A stretch of DNA of 64,000 bases from Haliscomenobacter sp. GTDB lineage: Bacteria; Bacteroidota; Bacteroidia; Chitinophagales; Saprospiraceae. The translations under genes and the position numbers were made by a program. Numbering within the stretch: position 1 is the first letter of the stretch; each line of letters begins with the position of its first letter. Positions 46,453 to 56,255 of this stretch are shown one piece after another. The notes below the pieces were generated by a model. That model was not told the DNA's origin. It was given only the letters and a program-made list of their open reading frames with translations, and ran no database searches. The stretch covers positions 22,501-86,500 of the forward strand of contig NZ_JADKCX010000004.1 of NCBI RefSeq assembly GCF_016718685.1, given 5' to 3'.

Positions 46453-46551
46453 TGCAAGCCGTAATAACCTGTGTACCGCCCTACAGATTATTACAATATT
46501 TTTATGACTTTTTTTTTCAGGTTAGGGCCTAAATGTATAACTTGAACTTAG

Positions 46552-46704
46552 CAAAATACGGAGCAAGGCCGCAAAATCTGGCTACAAGCACTAGCCGAAA
46601 AAATAAAGAGCGCAAAAGGAACCAATGATCAACTGCAAGAGTTTACTTTGGGAACAATTCAAACAAAAGATCAGCTTGCCATGAATCACCCCCTCAAATC
46701 CTAA
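46552..46704 (+). other. open 50-codon remnant without start codon
   Basis: After a TAG at 46549 a frame stays open for 50 codons (QNTEQGRKIWLQALAEKI, then KGTNDQLQEFTLGTIQTKD) and looks protein-like. It has no start codon before its middle, so it may be the tail of a lost or frameshifted gene. Function is unknown. The surrounding 270 bases hold nothing else recognisable. Confidence 0.25.
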
Positions 46705-46725
46705 AACACATAAAACCTTCTCCCT

Positions 46726-46977
46726 ATGCCAAAATACGAATGGGATGAAAACAAAAACAAGTCGAATCAGCAAAAGCATTCCCTTAGTTTTGAGAAGGCC
46801 AAAGAAGCTTTTCAAGATGAAAATGCCGTAGAATTTCGCGGCAATTCATCTACTGAGTTGAGAATTCTCCGAATAGGAAAGACCACAGGTAAAATTTTGA
46901 TCGCAGTAGTGTACACACTTCGATCCGTTTCTTTCAGCGAGGTAAGCAAACAAACAAGAAACATAGCCTTATCTTGA
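46726..46977 (+). pseudogene. BrnT-like toxin, 3' end disrupted
   Basis: MPKYEWDENKNKSNQQKHSLSFEKAKEAF is the BrnT beginning (WDE-K---N--KH--SFE-A), followed by RILRIGKTTGKILIAVVYTLR. BrnT is a small ribonuclease toxin inhibited by BrnA. After VYTLR the expected ISARKANKxE end is found only in another frame (PFLSAR, then ANKQET), interrupted by stops, so the 3' end has two or more lesions. No clear BrnA follows; a 39-codon ORF does. Confidence 0.6.
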
Positions 46978-47003
46978 GAACAGTTTATCAAAACAATCCG
47001 ACG

Positions 47004-47123
47004 ATGAACCTAAAAGTTAAACAAGCCATTGCAATGGCCAGAAACAATGAAAGCCTGGAAGGGCTGGTTATCGAGGATTTGCAGGATACTCAAGTTATAA
47101 AAACCAACCCCCAATCGAAATAA
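47004..47123 (+). CDS. small ORF downstream of BrnT-like gene
   Basis: A 39-residue frame (MNLKVKQAIAMARNNESLEG, then VIEDLQDTQVIKTNPQSK) starting with ATG. It is shorter than BrnA antitoxins and has no clear DNA-binding motif. Its regular helix-like composition and position after a toxin gene suggest a real small protein or an antitoxin remnant. Confidence 0.35.
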   Translation: MNLKVKQAIAMARNNESLEGLVIEDLQDTQVIKTNPQSK

Positions 47124-47183
47124 GTGAAACAAAAATTACGTTTCGCTTGTTTCGTTTGTATCTTTAGATCAAACCAAGCTGAA

Positions 47184-47643
47184 ATGAGTGCTGTAATCCA
47201 AAAAATAACCAAGTCAGATCAAAAGATAGCACTTTTATCTGCCAAACTACTTGCTGACAGCGAAGACCAGGCTATTAAAGATAAGGATGAAGTTATCAAA
47301 CTTAGGGATTCAAGGATCTGAGGAAGTAGTCATCATCCCGTTAAAGGCTCTACAATTATTGAATGCTATCATCAGCAATATGGCTCAGGGCAAATCAATT
47401 GCGCTGATGCCTACGGATGCAGAAGTGAGCACACAACAGGCTGCTGAAATTCTAAATGTCTCCAGGCCACATGTAATCAAGCTATTGGAAAAAGGAGAGA
47501 TTCCACACAAAAAAGTAGGTAGCCATAGAAGAATTTTACTGCAAGACGTTCTCAAGTATGAAGCTAACTTCAAGTCAGACAGGAGAAAGAAACTGGACTA
47601 TTTAGCTAAAGAGGCCCAGCATCTAAATATGGGTTACGAATGA
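47184..47643 (+). pseudogene. excisionase-type HTH antitoxin, one frameshift
   Basis: MSAVIQKITKSDQKIALLSA starts in one frame; after KDEVIKLRDSR the rest continues in another (SEEVVIIPLKALQLL, then VSTQQAAEILNVSRPHVIKLLEKGEIPHKKVGSHRRI). One base near 47311-47318 must be removed. The second part is an MerR/excisionase-type winged helix, as in antitoxins paired with PIN toxins. Its stop overlaps the PIN gene's ATG (ATGA), so the two are translationally coupled. It would neutralise the PIN ribonuclease and repress its own operon. Confidence 0.68.
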
Positions 47644-48199
47644 TCTACTCTCCTAGGTTTACCGTAATACTAGACGCGTGTGTTCTTTACCCCGCTCCGA
47701 TTCGAGATATTTTACTCAATCTCGCTGACTTAGAGTTATTCCCCAAAGTGGTCTGAGATCATACAAGAAGAGTGGATAAGAAATCTACATGAGAACAGAC
47801 CTGAGCTTAGCAAGCAGAAGTTGCGGAGAACGGCGCAAGTGATGAATGCTGCATTTCCAGATGCCGAAGTACATGCATTTGAAGAATTGATTGATCTCTC
47901 TCGAATTACCGGATTTAGGGGACAGACATGTTCTCGCGGCAGGTATAAAGTGCAAAGCTGATGCGATAATCACCTTTAATACCAAAGACTTTCCAAGAGA
48001 AAAATTGGATCAATATAACATTGAAGTTTATACCCCGGATGAATTTGTATATTTTTTGAATGAGTTGAATCCTTTGATTGTAAAACAGGCTTTTGAAAAT
48101 CAATTGGCATCTTTGAAAAGCCCTCCGGTGTCAAAAGAAAAGCTGATTAGCATCTTGGAAAGATGCGGACTACGGAACGCTTCAAAAATTTTCACTTAG
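47640..48199 (+). pseudogene. PIN-domain ribonuclease toxin, two frameshifts
   Basis: From ATG 47640 the frame reads MIYSPRFTVILDACVLYPAP with the first catalytic Asp12. Removing one C from the C4 run 47741-47744 gives ELF-PKWSEIIQEEWIRNLHEN. A second shift near 47895-47903 leads to LPDLGDRHVLAAGIKCKADAIITFNTKDFP, which holds the remaining acidic residues. Joined, it is a PIN toxin of about 185 residues. It would cleave RNA and arrest growth when not bound by the HTH partner upstream. As read it is inactive; sequence error is possible. Confidence 0.68.
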
Positions 48200-48291
48200 G
48201 AGAAATTCTTGATGAGAGCAAAGCGTAGAGTGGCCATGCACACTAAACTGTCGCCACATCGTTCACCCCACCTCCGCAAACCAACCAACAC

Positions 48292-48497
48292 ATGAGCCTT
48301 ATCAACCTAAAAAAAGAACTCAAAAAACTCGACAAAGACCAACTGATCGGCTTGATCGCTGACCTGTACAAAAAGAAAAGTCGGCAAAAGAGTTTTTGAC
48401 TTTTATGCACTGCCCGACGAAATTGCATTGTTTAAAAAATACCGCGACAAGGTTTATGAAGCCTTTTACCCCAAACGAGGTTTTGGGTTCAAACAAA
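48292..48497 (+). pseudogene. DUF6155-like gene, frameshifted and truncated
   Basis: MSLINLKKELKKLDKDQLIG, then IADLYKK, continues in other frames as KSAKEFFDFYALPDEIALFKKY and KVYEAFYPKRGFGFK after adding bases near 48375 and 48393. This resembles the start of the DUF6155 family of Bacteroidota, whose members are much longer. The gene ends abruptly where the G-homopolymer block begins, so the rest is missing from this sequence. Confidence 0.5.
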
Positions 48498-48499
48498 AG

Positions 48500-48810
48500 A
48501 AAGGAAAAAAAACCCCCCGGGGTTTTAACAAATTGGGCCCCCTCCCCCGGCGGGGGGGTTGGGGGGTGTTTTTGTGTGGGTTGGGGAGGGATTGGGCTTC
48601 CCAGTGGGGTGGCGGGGGGTTGGTGTGGTTTTTTTTTTGGTTTGGATAAAAAATTTTCCCGGCCGGGCCTGGTGAGAAGTATGAATAACGGGGGGGTTGG
48701 TGGGGGGGGAGGGGAAGAGGAGGTGAGGGGCGAGCTTGGTTTGGGGGGTTTTTTGGTGTTTGAAGGGAAGTGTTTTTGATTTTTTCTGAATGGAGGGGGG
48801 AAGAAGGAGA
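48500..48810. other. G/T homopolymer block, probably corrupted sequence
   Basis: About 300 bases made largely of G and T runs on the plus strand (for example G7 and T9), unlike anything else in the window. A DUF6155-like gene is cut off at its left and the mfd C-terminus runs into it at the right without a natural stop. The simplest reading is low-quality sequence at a join; the proline-rich frames it creates are not genes. Confidence 0.6.
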
Positions 48811-48814
48811 CCTC

Positions 48815-51800
48815 ATAGCTTAACTGACCGGAACACCCCATTTTCCCAATCACATCCAACACCGCCCTAGCCGCCTTCAAACTCGCCACCCCATCTTTCA
48901 CCAAGATAAAATGCTGGTGCGACTGCTTAAAACTAAGCCCATGCTCCTTCCCCTTTGCGCCCACGAAGGCCACAATCTTATGAAACATCGGACTTTCATA
49001 AAAAGCGGACTGCGGGTTTTCCACAAAATAGCAGCGCAGTTTTTCATTTTTGAGGATCACCCGTTCAAAGCCCAGGCGTTTGCAGGTCCAGCGTAGGCGC
49101 AGGCCTTCGAACAGTTCCTTTACCTCGGCGGGTAGGCGACCAAAGCGGTCGCGAAGGTTGCTTTGGAACGCTTCGACCTGATCTTCGGTTTCCAGGCGGT
49201 CCAATTCGGTGTACAAATTGAGGCGCTCCTGGATGCTGGTCACGTAGCGTTCGGGGATGAGCATTTCCACGTCGGTTTCGATGGTTACCTCGCGCACGTA
49301 CTTGCGGTCGGTTTTTTCGAGTTCTTCGGCGAACACGTCTTTGAACTCCGTTTCTTTCAATTCGATGATCGCCTCTTCCAGGATTTTCTGGTAGGTTTCG
49401 TAACCAATGTCTACGATGAAGCCACTTTGTTCGGCGCCGAGCAAGTTGCCCGCTCCCCGAATGTCGAGGTCGCGCATAGCGATGTGGAAGCCACTGCCCA
49501 AATCCGAAAACTCCTCCAGGGTGCGCAGGCGTTTGCGGGCATCGCTGGTGAGGGTCGACATCGGCGGGCTAAACAGGTAACAGTACGCCTTTTTGTTGCT
49601 CCGACCCACGCGGCCCCGCAATTGATGCAGGTCACTCATGCCAAACTGGTGGGCATTGTTGATGAGCATGGTATTGGCGTTGGAAATGTCCAGCCCGGTT
49701 TCAATGATGTTGGTACACACCAGTACATCGTATTGCTTATCAATAAAATCCACCAGGGTTTTTTCCAGTTTGTCCGACTCCATCTGACCGTGAGCCGAGG
49801 CCACTTCCACATCCGGGCAAAGGCGGCGGATCATCATTTCGACCTCGGCCAGGTTTTTGACTCGATTGTGTACAAAAAACACCTGTCCACCGCGGTTTAC
49901 CTCGTAATAAATCGCCTCCTTGATGATGTCTTCGCTGAAAATGCGTACTTCGGTATGGATGGGTTGGCGGTTGGGTGGTGGCGTGCGAATGATCGAGAGG
50001 TCGCGTGCAGCCATCAAGGAAAACTGCAAGGTACGCGGGATGGGTGTGGCGGTTAGCGTCAGCGTATCCACATTGACTTTGAAGTTGCGGAGTTTTTCTT
50101 TGGAGGCCACCCCAAATTTTTGCTCCTCATCAATGATCAACAAGCCCAGGTCCTTAAACTTCACTTCCTGATTGAGCAGGGCCTGGGTGCCAATGATCAG
50201 GTCAATTTTGCCCTCGCGGAGTCTTTCGAAAATTTGTTTTTTCTCGCCAGCCGTGCGGAAACGGTTCACGTAATCCACCGTTGCCGAAAAATCTTTGAGG
50301 CGATCCCCAAAGGTTTTGGCGTGTTGCAGCGCCAAAATCGTGGTCGGCACCAACACCGCCACCTGTTTCCCATCCAAAATCGCTTTGAACGCCGCCCGAA
50401 TGGCCACCTCCGTTTTGCCAAAACCCACGTCACCGCAAATCAGACGATCCATGGGGTAGGGTTTGGTCATATCGGCCTTCGTATCGATGGTGGCCTGGAG
50501 TTGATCGGGCGTATCTTCGTAGATGAAGGAGGATTCCAGCTCCACCTGCATGTAGTTATCCGGAGCAAAGGCAAATCCAGGAGAAGCCTTGCGCTGGGCG
50601 TAAAGCTTGATCAATTCTCCCGCAATGTCCTTGACTTTTTTCTTGGTTTTGGCCTTGAGGTTGCGCCAGGCATCCGAGCCCAATTTGTTCAGTTGGGGCG
50701 GCGTACCCTCCTTGCCCACGTACTTGGCAATTTTGTGCAACGAGTTGATGCTGACGTACAGGAGGTCGTTGTTTTTGTACACCAGGCGCACACATTCCTG
50801 CACGTGGCCATTGACATTGATGGTTTGCAGCCCTTTGAATTGGCCAATGCCGTGATCGATGTGGGTCACAAAATCACCCGGTTGCAAGTCACGCAACAAA
50901 CGCAGATTCAAGGCTTGTTCTTTGCTATACCCTTGCCGCAGTTTGTAGCGGTGGAAACGTTCAAAAACCTGGTGGTCGGTATAACAAGCCACTTTGAGCG
51001 TAGCGTCCAGGAAGCCTTCGTGTAGTCCCTGCACAATCGGATAAAAATTCTACTTTGGCGCGCAGGTCTTCAAAAATGGCGTAAAAGCGCTCGACCTGTT
51101 TGGGGTTTTCGGTGAAAAGGTAATTGGTCAGCTCTGCGGCGGTGTTGGCGTGCAGGTTTTCGATCAACAAATCGAAGTTGCGGTTGAAACTGGGTTGGGG
51201 TTTGCCTCCGTATTGGATTTGTGCGGTACTTTCCAAAGGCTGCGGCGCATTGGAAAGCAAGATGAGCGGGTGCAGCCGCACATCTTCCACCACGTCTGTG
51301 GGAAACAAAAAGGCGCGATCGCGGAACACTTCGGCCAGTTCACCTTCATCCAAAATCGAAATGGTTTTGGCAAACTTTTCGGCGTCTTCAAAGCAGCGTT
51401 GCAAACGATCAATCAACACCTGAAAATCGCGAATCCAGATGACCGTATCTTCCTTGAGTACCCGAAACAGGGATACTTTGTCTTCTTGTTTAAAGCGGGT
51501 ATTGATGTTGGGGACAATCGAAACCCTGCTGATGTTTTGCGCCGAAAGTTGCGTGAGCGGATTAAAAGTACGGATGCTTTCTACCTCATCGTCAAACAAT
51601 TCAACACGATAGGGAGGTCGTTGCCAAAAGAAAAAATATCGATGATGCCGCCCCGGAGAGAGAATTGACCGGGTTCAAACACAAATTCTTCGCGGGTAAA
51701 CTTGTACTCAATCAATACATCCATCAAAAACTCGGGATCCAGTTTTTCACCCACGGCAATTTCAATGCGGGATTTACTCAAGACTTCCGGGGATACCACG

Positions 51801-52197
51801 CGCTCAAACAACGCCTCCGGATACGTCACAATCAATTGCCCCCGTCCGGCATTGCTGACGGCGTTGATGGTTTCGGTGCGTTCCAGTACGTTGGTTTGGT
51901 TCAATTCGTCAAAACGCAGCGGCTGCTTGAAAGAGTCCGGAAAAAAATGCACGCGCTTTTGCCCAAACAGTGCGGCGAGGTCATTTTGCCAATACGCCGC
52001 TTCTTCTTTATTGTCGGCCACAATCAAGTGATTGGCCGGGTGTTGGTGGTATACGCCTGCAACGACAAAGCTCAATTGGGCACCCACCAGTTCCAGTAAC
52101 TTGACCCGTGCCGGGGTTTCATTTTGAGTTCTTGTACGATGGACGTCGTGCGGGTGTCCTGCCGATATAAGTCGAGTAAAGTCTGTAGATTTTTCAC
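48815..52197 (-). CDS. mfd: transcription-repair coupling factor Mfd, three frameshifts
   Basis: Releases stalled RNA polymerase and recruits the UvrABC system. The gene reads in four frames. It starts at GTG 52197 (KNLQTLLDLYRQDTRTTSIVQELK), with one missing A near 52122-52125, one missing T near 51610 and one extra base in the A5 run 51043-51047. Each join restores homologous sequence (ELK-NETPARVKLL; NDLP-YRVELFDDE; VEF-YPIVQGLHEG). The CarD-like RNA-polymerase-interaction domain has GDFVTHIDHGIGQFKG. The helicase has CGDVGFGKTEVA, IIDEEQKFG, TATPIPRT and LRGRVGRS. The C-terminus runs into the corrupted G-rich block; real coding ends near 48815. Confidence 0.9.
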
Positions 52198-52259
52198 AGG
52201 TGCAAAGATAATGAAATTGGGAAACGGGATGGGGCAATGCGCAGTTCATTATCTTCACA

Positions 52260-52302
52260 AAAAAAGTGGCATCGAATATCCAACAACCCGATGCCACTTT
52301 TT
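52260..52302 (-). terminator. Rho-independent terminator of the serine hydrolase gene
   Basis: On the minus strand AAAAAGTGGCATCG pairs with CGATGCCACTTTTT and is followed by further T residues. It lies 12 bases beyond the serine hydrolase stop. An exact TTATCCACA overlaps its edge at 52301. Confidence 0.8.
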
Positions 52303-52313
52303 ATCCACAAATC

Positions 52314-53996
52314 CTAGTTAGAAATACGCGTTAAAGGAACCGCGATCACCTTTTTTTCCACAGGTGGAATGCCATTCAACACCTGCACCAAAGTTTGATG
52401 ATGACTCTGGATGGCCATAATTTCGTTTACTTCTACGGCTTGGTTGTTTGTACTAACAAAACGAATGCGGATGGTTTGGCCTTTCAAAGAGCCGCCGCTG
52501 AATTGATACACGTTGCGGTAGGTACCTGGAGCGCCTTTGTGCAATAATTTTTCCTGGTTTGATCCATCCACGCTGTAGATCTGGATTTCTTTGATGTTGT
52601 GGCTCGCACCCGCATAACACAATACCAATCCACTAACCGCCCCTTGAGCTGCTACTGCAATGTCTACCGAGGCATTGTTGCTACCTATCCATTTAGACGC
52701 CAGTTCAGCATCGTTGAGATTTTTGGCATTGATTGGTGACGAGCTTTTCAAGATGTAGTTAAAAGCTTCCATTTGGGGCGTATAAAAGCCCAACACACCG
52801 TTATTGAGGTACATCAGTTTGAGGTTTTCATTCATGCGGTTTACCGCATCAACGCCGATGTCGGTGCTGCCTTGCACATTGGTCATGGCACAAAAGCCAA
52901 ACTTTCCTGCTGGCACAAACCAGGCGTGTGCGTAGTTTTTGCCGTGCGACCCATTGTGGTTCAAGACATTCATATCGGGAGCCCAGTTGCGGGTGGTAAC
53001 GCCCCAGCCCCCTCTGGCGGTATTGCGCATGTTGTTGAGTTTGTTGAGGTACAGGTCGAGGTTCATATTGTTCAGAATGCCTACGCGGCCAGGAGCACCG
53101 GGCATCAGCTCAATCAAATATTTACCCATGTCACGCGGAGAAATGGCCACGTGCCCTGCCGGCGCAGCTACGTTGTAGCGGTCCCAATCGCTGTAGGGAA
53201 CGGGTACGTTGCCAACGCCATTGTTTTGGTGAAACATGGGGTCTTTGACATTGTTGTAATCATAGGTTGAAATAAAACCCGCACCCATGTGAAGGGGGTT
53301 GTAGATGTACTCTGCCACCAGGGTTTCCCAGGTTTTTTTCATTCTGCTTTGAATCATGTTGGCAGCAACTACGGGTCCAAGGTTGCTGTAGTCATTGGCA
53401 GGCTGAGGAGCAAGTTTGAGATTTTTGCGCATGTGCTCGTTGCGGCCACAAAACATGTATTGGATGAAATTGGATTTGTCACAAGCGCTGCTTTCATCGC
53501 CACTTCTGGGTAATCCAGACTGATGAGTAGTCAACTCCGCCAAAGTTTTATCCAGGTAAGCGGCTTGAATGCCCCGCTCTTGAGCCAGTTCAGGGAAAAC
53601 ATCCTTGATTTTGGTGTTCCAGCTCAATACGATGTTGCCCTGCTGCTGTTGTTGCTGTTGCTGCTGTTGTGGTAGTGCAATGACCTGAGCAGTGTTTTGG
53701 ATCGCTTTGGCCACCACCAGTGCGGTAAACGTTTTGGAAATGGAGCCAATTGGGAAACGGTCGTTGTCGGTCACATTGATGTTCGTGCCTTCTTTGCGCA
53801 CTCCCGTGGCTCCAGCGGCCTTGATTTGGCCATCGTACACCAGAACTCCCCCCAGCGCGGGTACTTTTGATTCATTGCGGACTTTGGAAAGAGTATGGCG
53901 AAAACATACTTCTACGCCATTTTGGGCAGATACAATAGGGGTATTTACACTCAAACTTGCGATGCCCACGACGTAGAAAAAGGATTTGGTTTTCAT
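52314..53996 (-). CDS. serine hydrolase (beta-lactamase/DD-peptidase class C fold) with C-terminal carbohydrate-binding-like module
   Basis: A 560-residue secreted protein with a signal peptide (SFFYVVGIASLSVNTPIVSAQ). The class C beta-lactamase-like domain (about 30-400) has the nucleophile motif SISKTF (SxxK) and YSNLG (YxN), with GHVAISPRDMGKYL later. The last 130 residues resemble an F5/8-type galactose-binding module (SVDIAVAAQGAVSGLV, then IRIRFVSTNNQAVEVNEI). A run of ten glutamines (about 53640-53669) lies between the SxxK helix and the next helix. Substrate is unknown: esterase, peptidase or beta-lactamase activity are all possible. Confidence 0.85.
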   Translation of the reverse strand: MKTKSFFYVVGIASLSVNTPIVSAQNGVEVCFRHTLSKVRNESKVPALGGVLVYDGQIKAAGATGVRKEGTNINVTDNDRFPIGSISKTFTALVVAKAIQNTAQVIALPQQQQQQQQQQGNIVLSWNTKIKDVFPELAQERGIQAAYLDKTLAELTTHQSGLPRSGDESSACDKSNFIQYMFCGRNEHMRKNLKLAPQPANDYSNLGPVVAANMIQSRMKKTWETLVAEYIYNPLHMGAGFISTYDYNNVKDPMFHQNNGVGNVPVPYSDWDRYNVAAPAGHVAISPRDMGKYLIELMPGAPGRVGILNNMNLDLYLNKLNNMRNTARGGWGVTTRNWAPDMNVLNHNGSHGKNYAHAWFVPAGKFGFCAMTNVQGSTDIGVDAVNRMNENLKLMYLNNGVLGFYTPQMEAFNYILKSSSPINAKNLNDAELASKWIGSNNASVDIAVAAQGAVSGLVLCYAGASHNIKEIQIYSVDGSNQEKLLHKGAPGTYRNVYQFSGGSLKGQTIRIRFVSTNNQAVEVNEIMAIQSHHQTLVQVLNGIPPVEKKVIAVPLTRISN

Positions 53997-54092
53997 CTAA
54001 AAACAGATTTTAGGTGTTGGAAATTTTGGAGTTTATTGCTTCAAGTGTGTTGAAAACAAAAATCCGTTCCAAGCGTCCTAAAAAAAACTGTC

Positions 54093-54827
54093 TTAAACCT
54101 TTGGCAAAACCTGCTCCAACACCCCCTCCGCCTGCTCCAACTGCGGAATTTTACCCACATCCATCCAAATGTCTTCGTCGTGCGGATAAGCCAGGATGCG
54201 CTCGGTGGCTGAAGTGCTGAGGTAAGTATCAATGATGGAAAAAACCGACTGATCCTCCGGAAAAAAATCAAAGATGCGTGGACTTATCGCGTGGATGCCA
54301 CTAAAACACAGGTGCTGCAAATTGTCCTCCGCCCGAGACAGCCGCGTTTCTCCGGTTTTTTCATTGCGCCAGCCACAGAGTTGCCCGGTAGGATTAAACA
54401 AAAAATACCGCGAACTTTCCCGTTGCCGCACCGCCAGGGTGGCCAGGGCATCATTTTTCAAGTGGGTTTGATAGAACTTGTGTAAATCCAGGTTGGTGAT
54501 GGCGTCGGCATTGGTGAGTAAAAAAGGTTCATCACGCAAAAACCAGGCTGCTTTTTTGAGTCCCCCCCCAGTATCCAGCAACAAATCCCGTTCATCCGAG
54601 ACTTGGATGTTGATGCCAAAATGGTCGTTGCGCTGCAAAAAATCGATGATTTGCTGCCCAAAATGATGAATGTTGACGATGATGTCGCGGCAGCCCGCCG
54701 CTTTGAGCCGAAGAATGGCGATTTCCAGCAGGGGATGGCCTTTGATGGGCACGAGCGCCTTGGGCAGGGCATCGGTGATGGGGCGAAGTCGGGTGCCGAG
54801 GCCGGCAGCGAAGATCATGGCGCGCAT
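54093..54827 (-). CDS. nucleotidyltransferase, MurU-like
   Basis: A 244-residue NDP-sugar pyrophosphorylase of the short MurU type. It has MRAMIFAAGLGTRLRPITDALPKALVP (NTP loop with GxGTRLRP and the PKAL lysine), LLDTGGGLKKAAW and the metal-binding LTNADAITNLD. Short enzymes of this kind attach a nucleotide to MurNAc or related sugar 1-phosphates in cell-wall recycling, or make GDP/UDP sugars. No kinase partner is adjacent here; the APH-type kinase near 12 kb has its own nucleotidyltransferase neighbour. Confidence 0.82.
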   Translation of the reverse strand: MRAMIFAAGLGTRLRPITDALPKALVPIKGHPLLEIAILRLKAAGCRDIIVNIHHFGQQIIDFLQRNDHFGINIQVSDERDLLLDTGGGLKKAAWFLRDEPFLLTNADAITNLDLHKFYQTHLKNDALATLAVRQRESSRYFLFNPTGQLCGWRNEKTGETRLSRAEDNLQHLCFSGIHAISPRIFDFFPEDQSVFSIIDTYLSTSATERILAYPHDEDIWMDVGKIPQLEQAEGVLEQVLPKV

Positions 54828-54830
54828 AAG

Positions 54831-54944
54831 AAAGTTGAATGGTTGAAAAGTTGAAGGTTCCAGTGGTTCAAGATTGACTTAGACAGAGCCTCGTCTAATG
54901 CTGCTGCGGCAGCCAACCTTCAACTTTTCAACCTTTAACTTTAA
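54831..54944. repeat. intergenic inverted repeat, GTTGAGGA-rich family copy 2
   Basis: AAAGTTGAATGGTTGAAAAG and the following GTTGAAGGTT (left) are the imperfect reverse complement of AACCTTCAACTTTTCAACCT (right). The right arm is preceded by GCTGCGGCAGCC, matching GCTGGCGGCAGCC of the copy at 12361-12489. It again lies between two minus-strand sugar-metabolism genes. Confidence 0.6.
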
Positions 54945-54945
54945 A

Positions 54946-56094
54946 CTAAAATTTCACCCACTTCGCAGTGGACTTTCCAGATTCAATTACTTTTTCAATA
55001 AAGCGCATGCCACGTACTCCATCGGAAACCGTTGGAAAATCGAGCAATGGGTCAGGCGCTTCACCAGCCATACGGGCTTGTACCGCCAGCGCAAAATTGC
55101 GGTAGATGTTGGCAAAAGCCTCCAAATAGCCCTCTGGATGACCCGCAGGCACCCGAATGTGGGCATTTGCCTCCGGGCTGAGTGGCGTGATTTTGGGGCG
55201 GTAAATTTCTTTGGGTTTGTCCAGGCGGGTAACCAGCAGGGTATTCGGTTCTTCCTGTTTCCAGTACAAGCCGCCTTTTTCCCCGTACACCCGGATGTTC
55301 AGGCCATTTTCTTCTCCAGCTGAAATTTGGCTGGCGTGCAAAATGCCTTTGGCGCCGTTGTCAAAATGCAAGAGCACGTTGCCGTCGTCATCGAGCAGTC
55401 GGCCTTCCACAAAAATGCTGATGTCGGCGCACATCTCGGTGATTTGTAGTCCGGTGACGTATTCCGCCAGGTTTTCGGCGTGGGTACCGATATCGCCCAT
55501 GGCGCCTGCAATCCCGGATTGAGCGGGGTCGGTGCGCCAAATGGCTTGCTTGTAGTTGTTGTCTTCCTCTTTTTTGGACAGCCAGCCTTGTGGGTATTCC
55601 ACCACTACCTTACGGATTTTGCCCAGTTCTCCACTGCGCACCATCGCTCGGGCTTGTTTCACCATTGGGTAGCCGGTGTAGTTGTGGGTCAAGGCAAAAA
55701 TCAGCCCCGTTTTTTTCACCAGTGCCTCCAGTTCCAGGGCTTCTTCCATGGTGAAGGCCAAGGGTTTGTCACAAACCACGTGAAAGCCGTTTTCCAACGC
55801 CATTTTGGCCGGGCCGAAGTGGACGTGGTTGGGGGTTACAATCGACACGAAGTCCATGCGTTCTCCTTCGGGCAAGAGCAACTCTTTTTCAATCATTTCC
55901 TGGTAAGTTCCATACACGCGGTTGGCAGGAATATACAGGTCTTCACCCGAAAGCCTGGAGCGCTCGGGGTCGCTGCTGAATGCGCCACAAACCAATTCGA
56001 TATGGCCATCAATGGCTGCGCCAATGCGGTGGACTCCTCCAATGAAGGCGCCCCGACCACCGCCAACCATTCCCATTCTTATTTTGCGTTTCAT
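54946..56094 (-). CDS. Gfo/Idh/MocA-family oxidoreductase
   Basis: A 382-residue NAD(P)-dependent dehydrogenase. The N-terminal Rossmann motif is IRMGMVGGGRGAFIGGVHR, the cofactor region is DFVSIVTPNHVHFGPAKMALENGFHVVCDKPLAFT with the EKP-like DKP lysine, and the catalytic helix contains GDIGTHAENL. The C-terminal domain is complete. Enzymes of this group oxidise sugars or inositols. It is last in the minus-strand set DUF1080-MFS-Gfo, which suggests uptake and catabolism of a (keto-)saccharide. Confidence 0.92.
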   Translation of the reverse strand: MKRKIRMGMVGGGRGAFIGGVHRIGAAIDGHIELVCGAFSSDPERSRLSGEDLYIPANRVYGTYQEMIEKELLLPEGERMDFVSIVTPNHVHFGPAKMALENGFHVVCDKPLAFTMEEALELEALVKKTGLIFALTHNYTGYPMVKQARAMVRSGELGKIRKVVVEYPQGWLSKKEEDNNYKQAIWRTDPAQSGIAGAMGDIGTHAENLAEYVTGLQITEMCADISIFVEGRLLDDDGNVLLHFDNGAKGILHASQISAGEENGLNIRVYGEKGGLYWKQEEPNTLLVTRLDKPKEIYRPKITPLSPEANAHIRVPAGHPEGYLEAFANIYRNFALAVQARMAGEAPDPLLDFPTVSDGVRGMRFIEKVIESGKSTAKWVKF

Positions 56095-56126
56095 GATCCG
56101 TAGGTGTTAAAATTTTGGATAAAGAT

Positions 56127-56163
56127 AAGCCTGAGGAACGATTTTTGCCGCATCCTCAGGCTT
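56127..56163 (-). terminator. hairpin between MFS and Gfo/Idh/MocA genes
   Basis: AAGCCTGAGGA and TCCTCAGGCTT are perfect 11-base arms around a 15-base loop. On the minus strand the hairpin follows the MFS gene by about 90 bases and is trailed by a T-rich stretch. It may end or attenuate the transcript before the oxidoreductase gene. Confidence 0.6.
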
Positions 56164-56255
56164 AATTAACCCACGATTTTTTTGTGGGACTTGCGATGTT
56201 GTAAGCTATAGAAGCTGAAAAAAGACTGATGTTAAGAGGAATAAAAAAAGACTAT

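Noticed and set aside
48396..48779. Gly/Phe-rich and Pro-rich frames in the G-homopolymer block
   Set aside because: Low-complexity products of runs of G and T; not protein-like and probably corrupted sequence.
49163..51025. Two long plus-strand frames opposite mfd
   Set aside because: Antisense to helicase and RNA-polymerase-binding domains of mfd; no start context or family resemblance.
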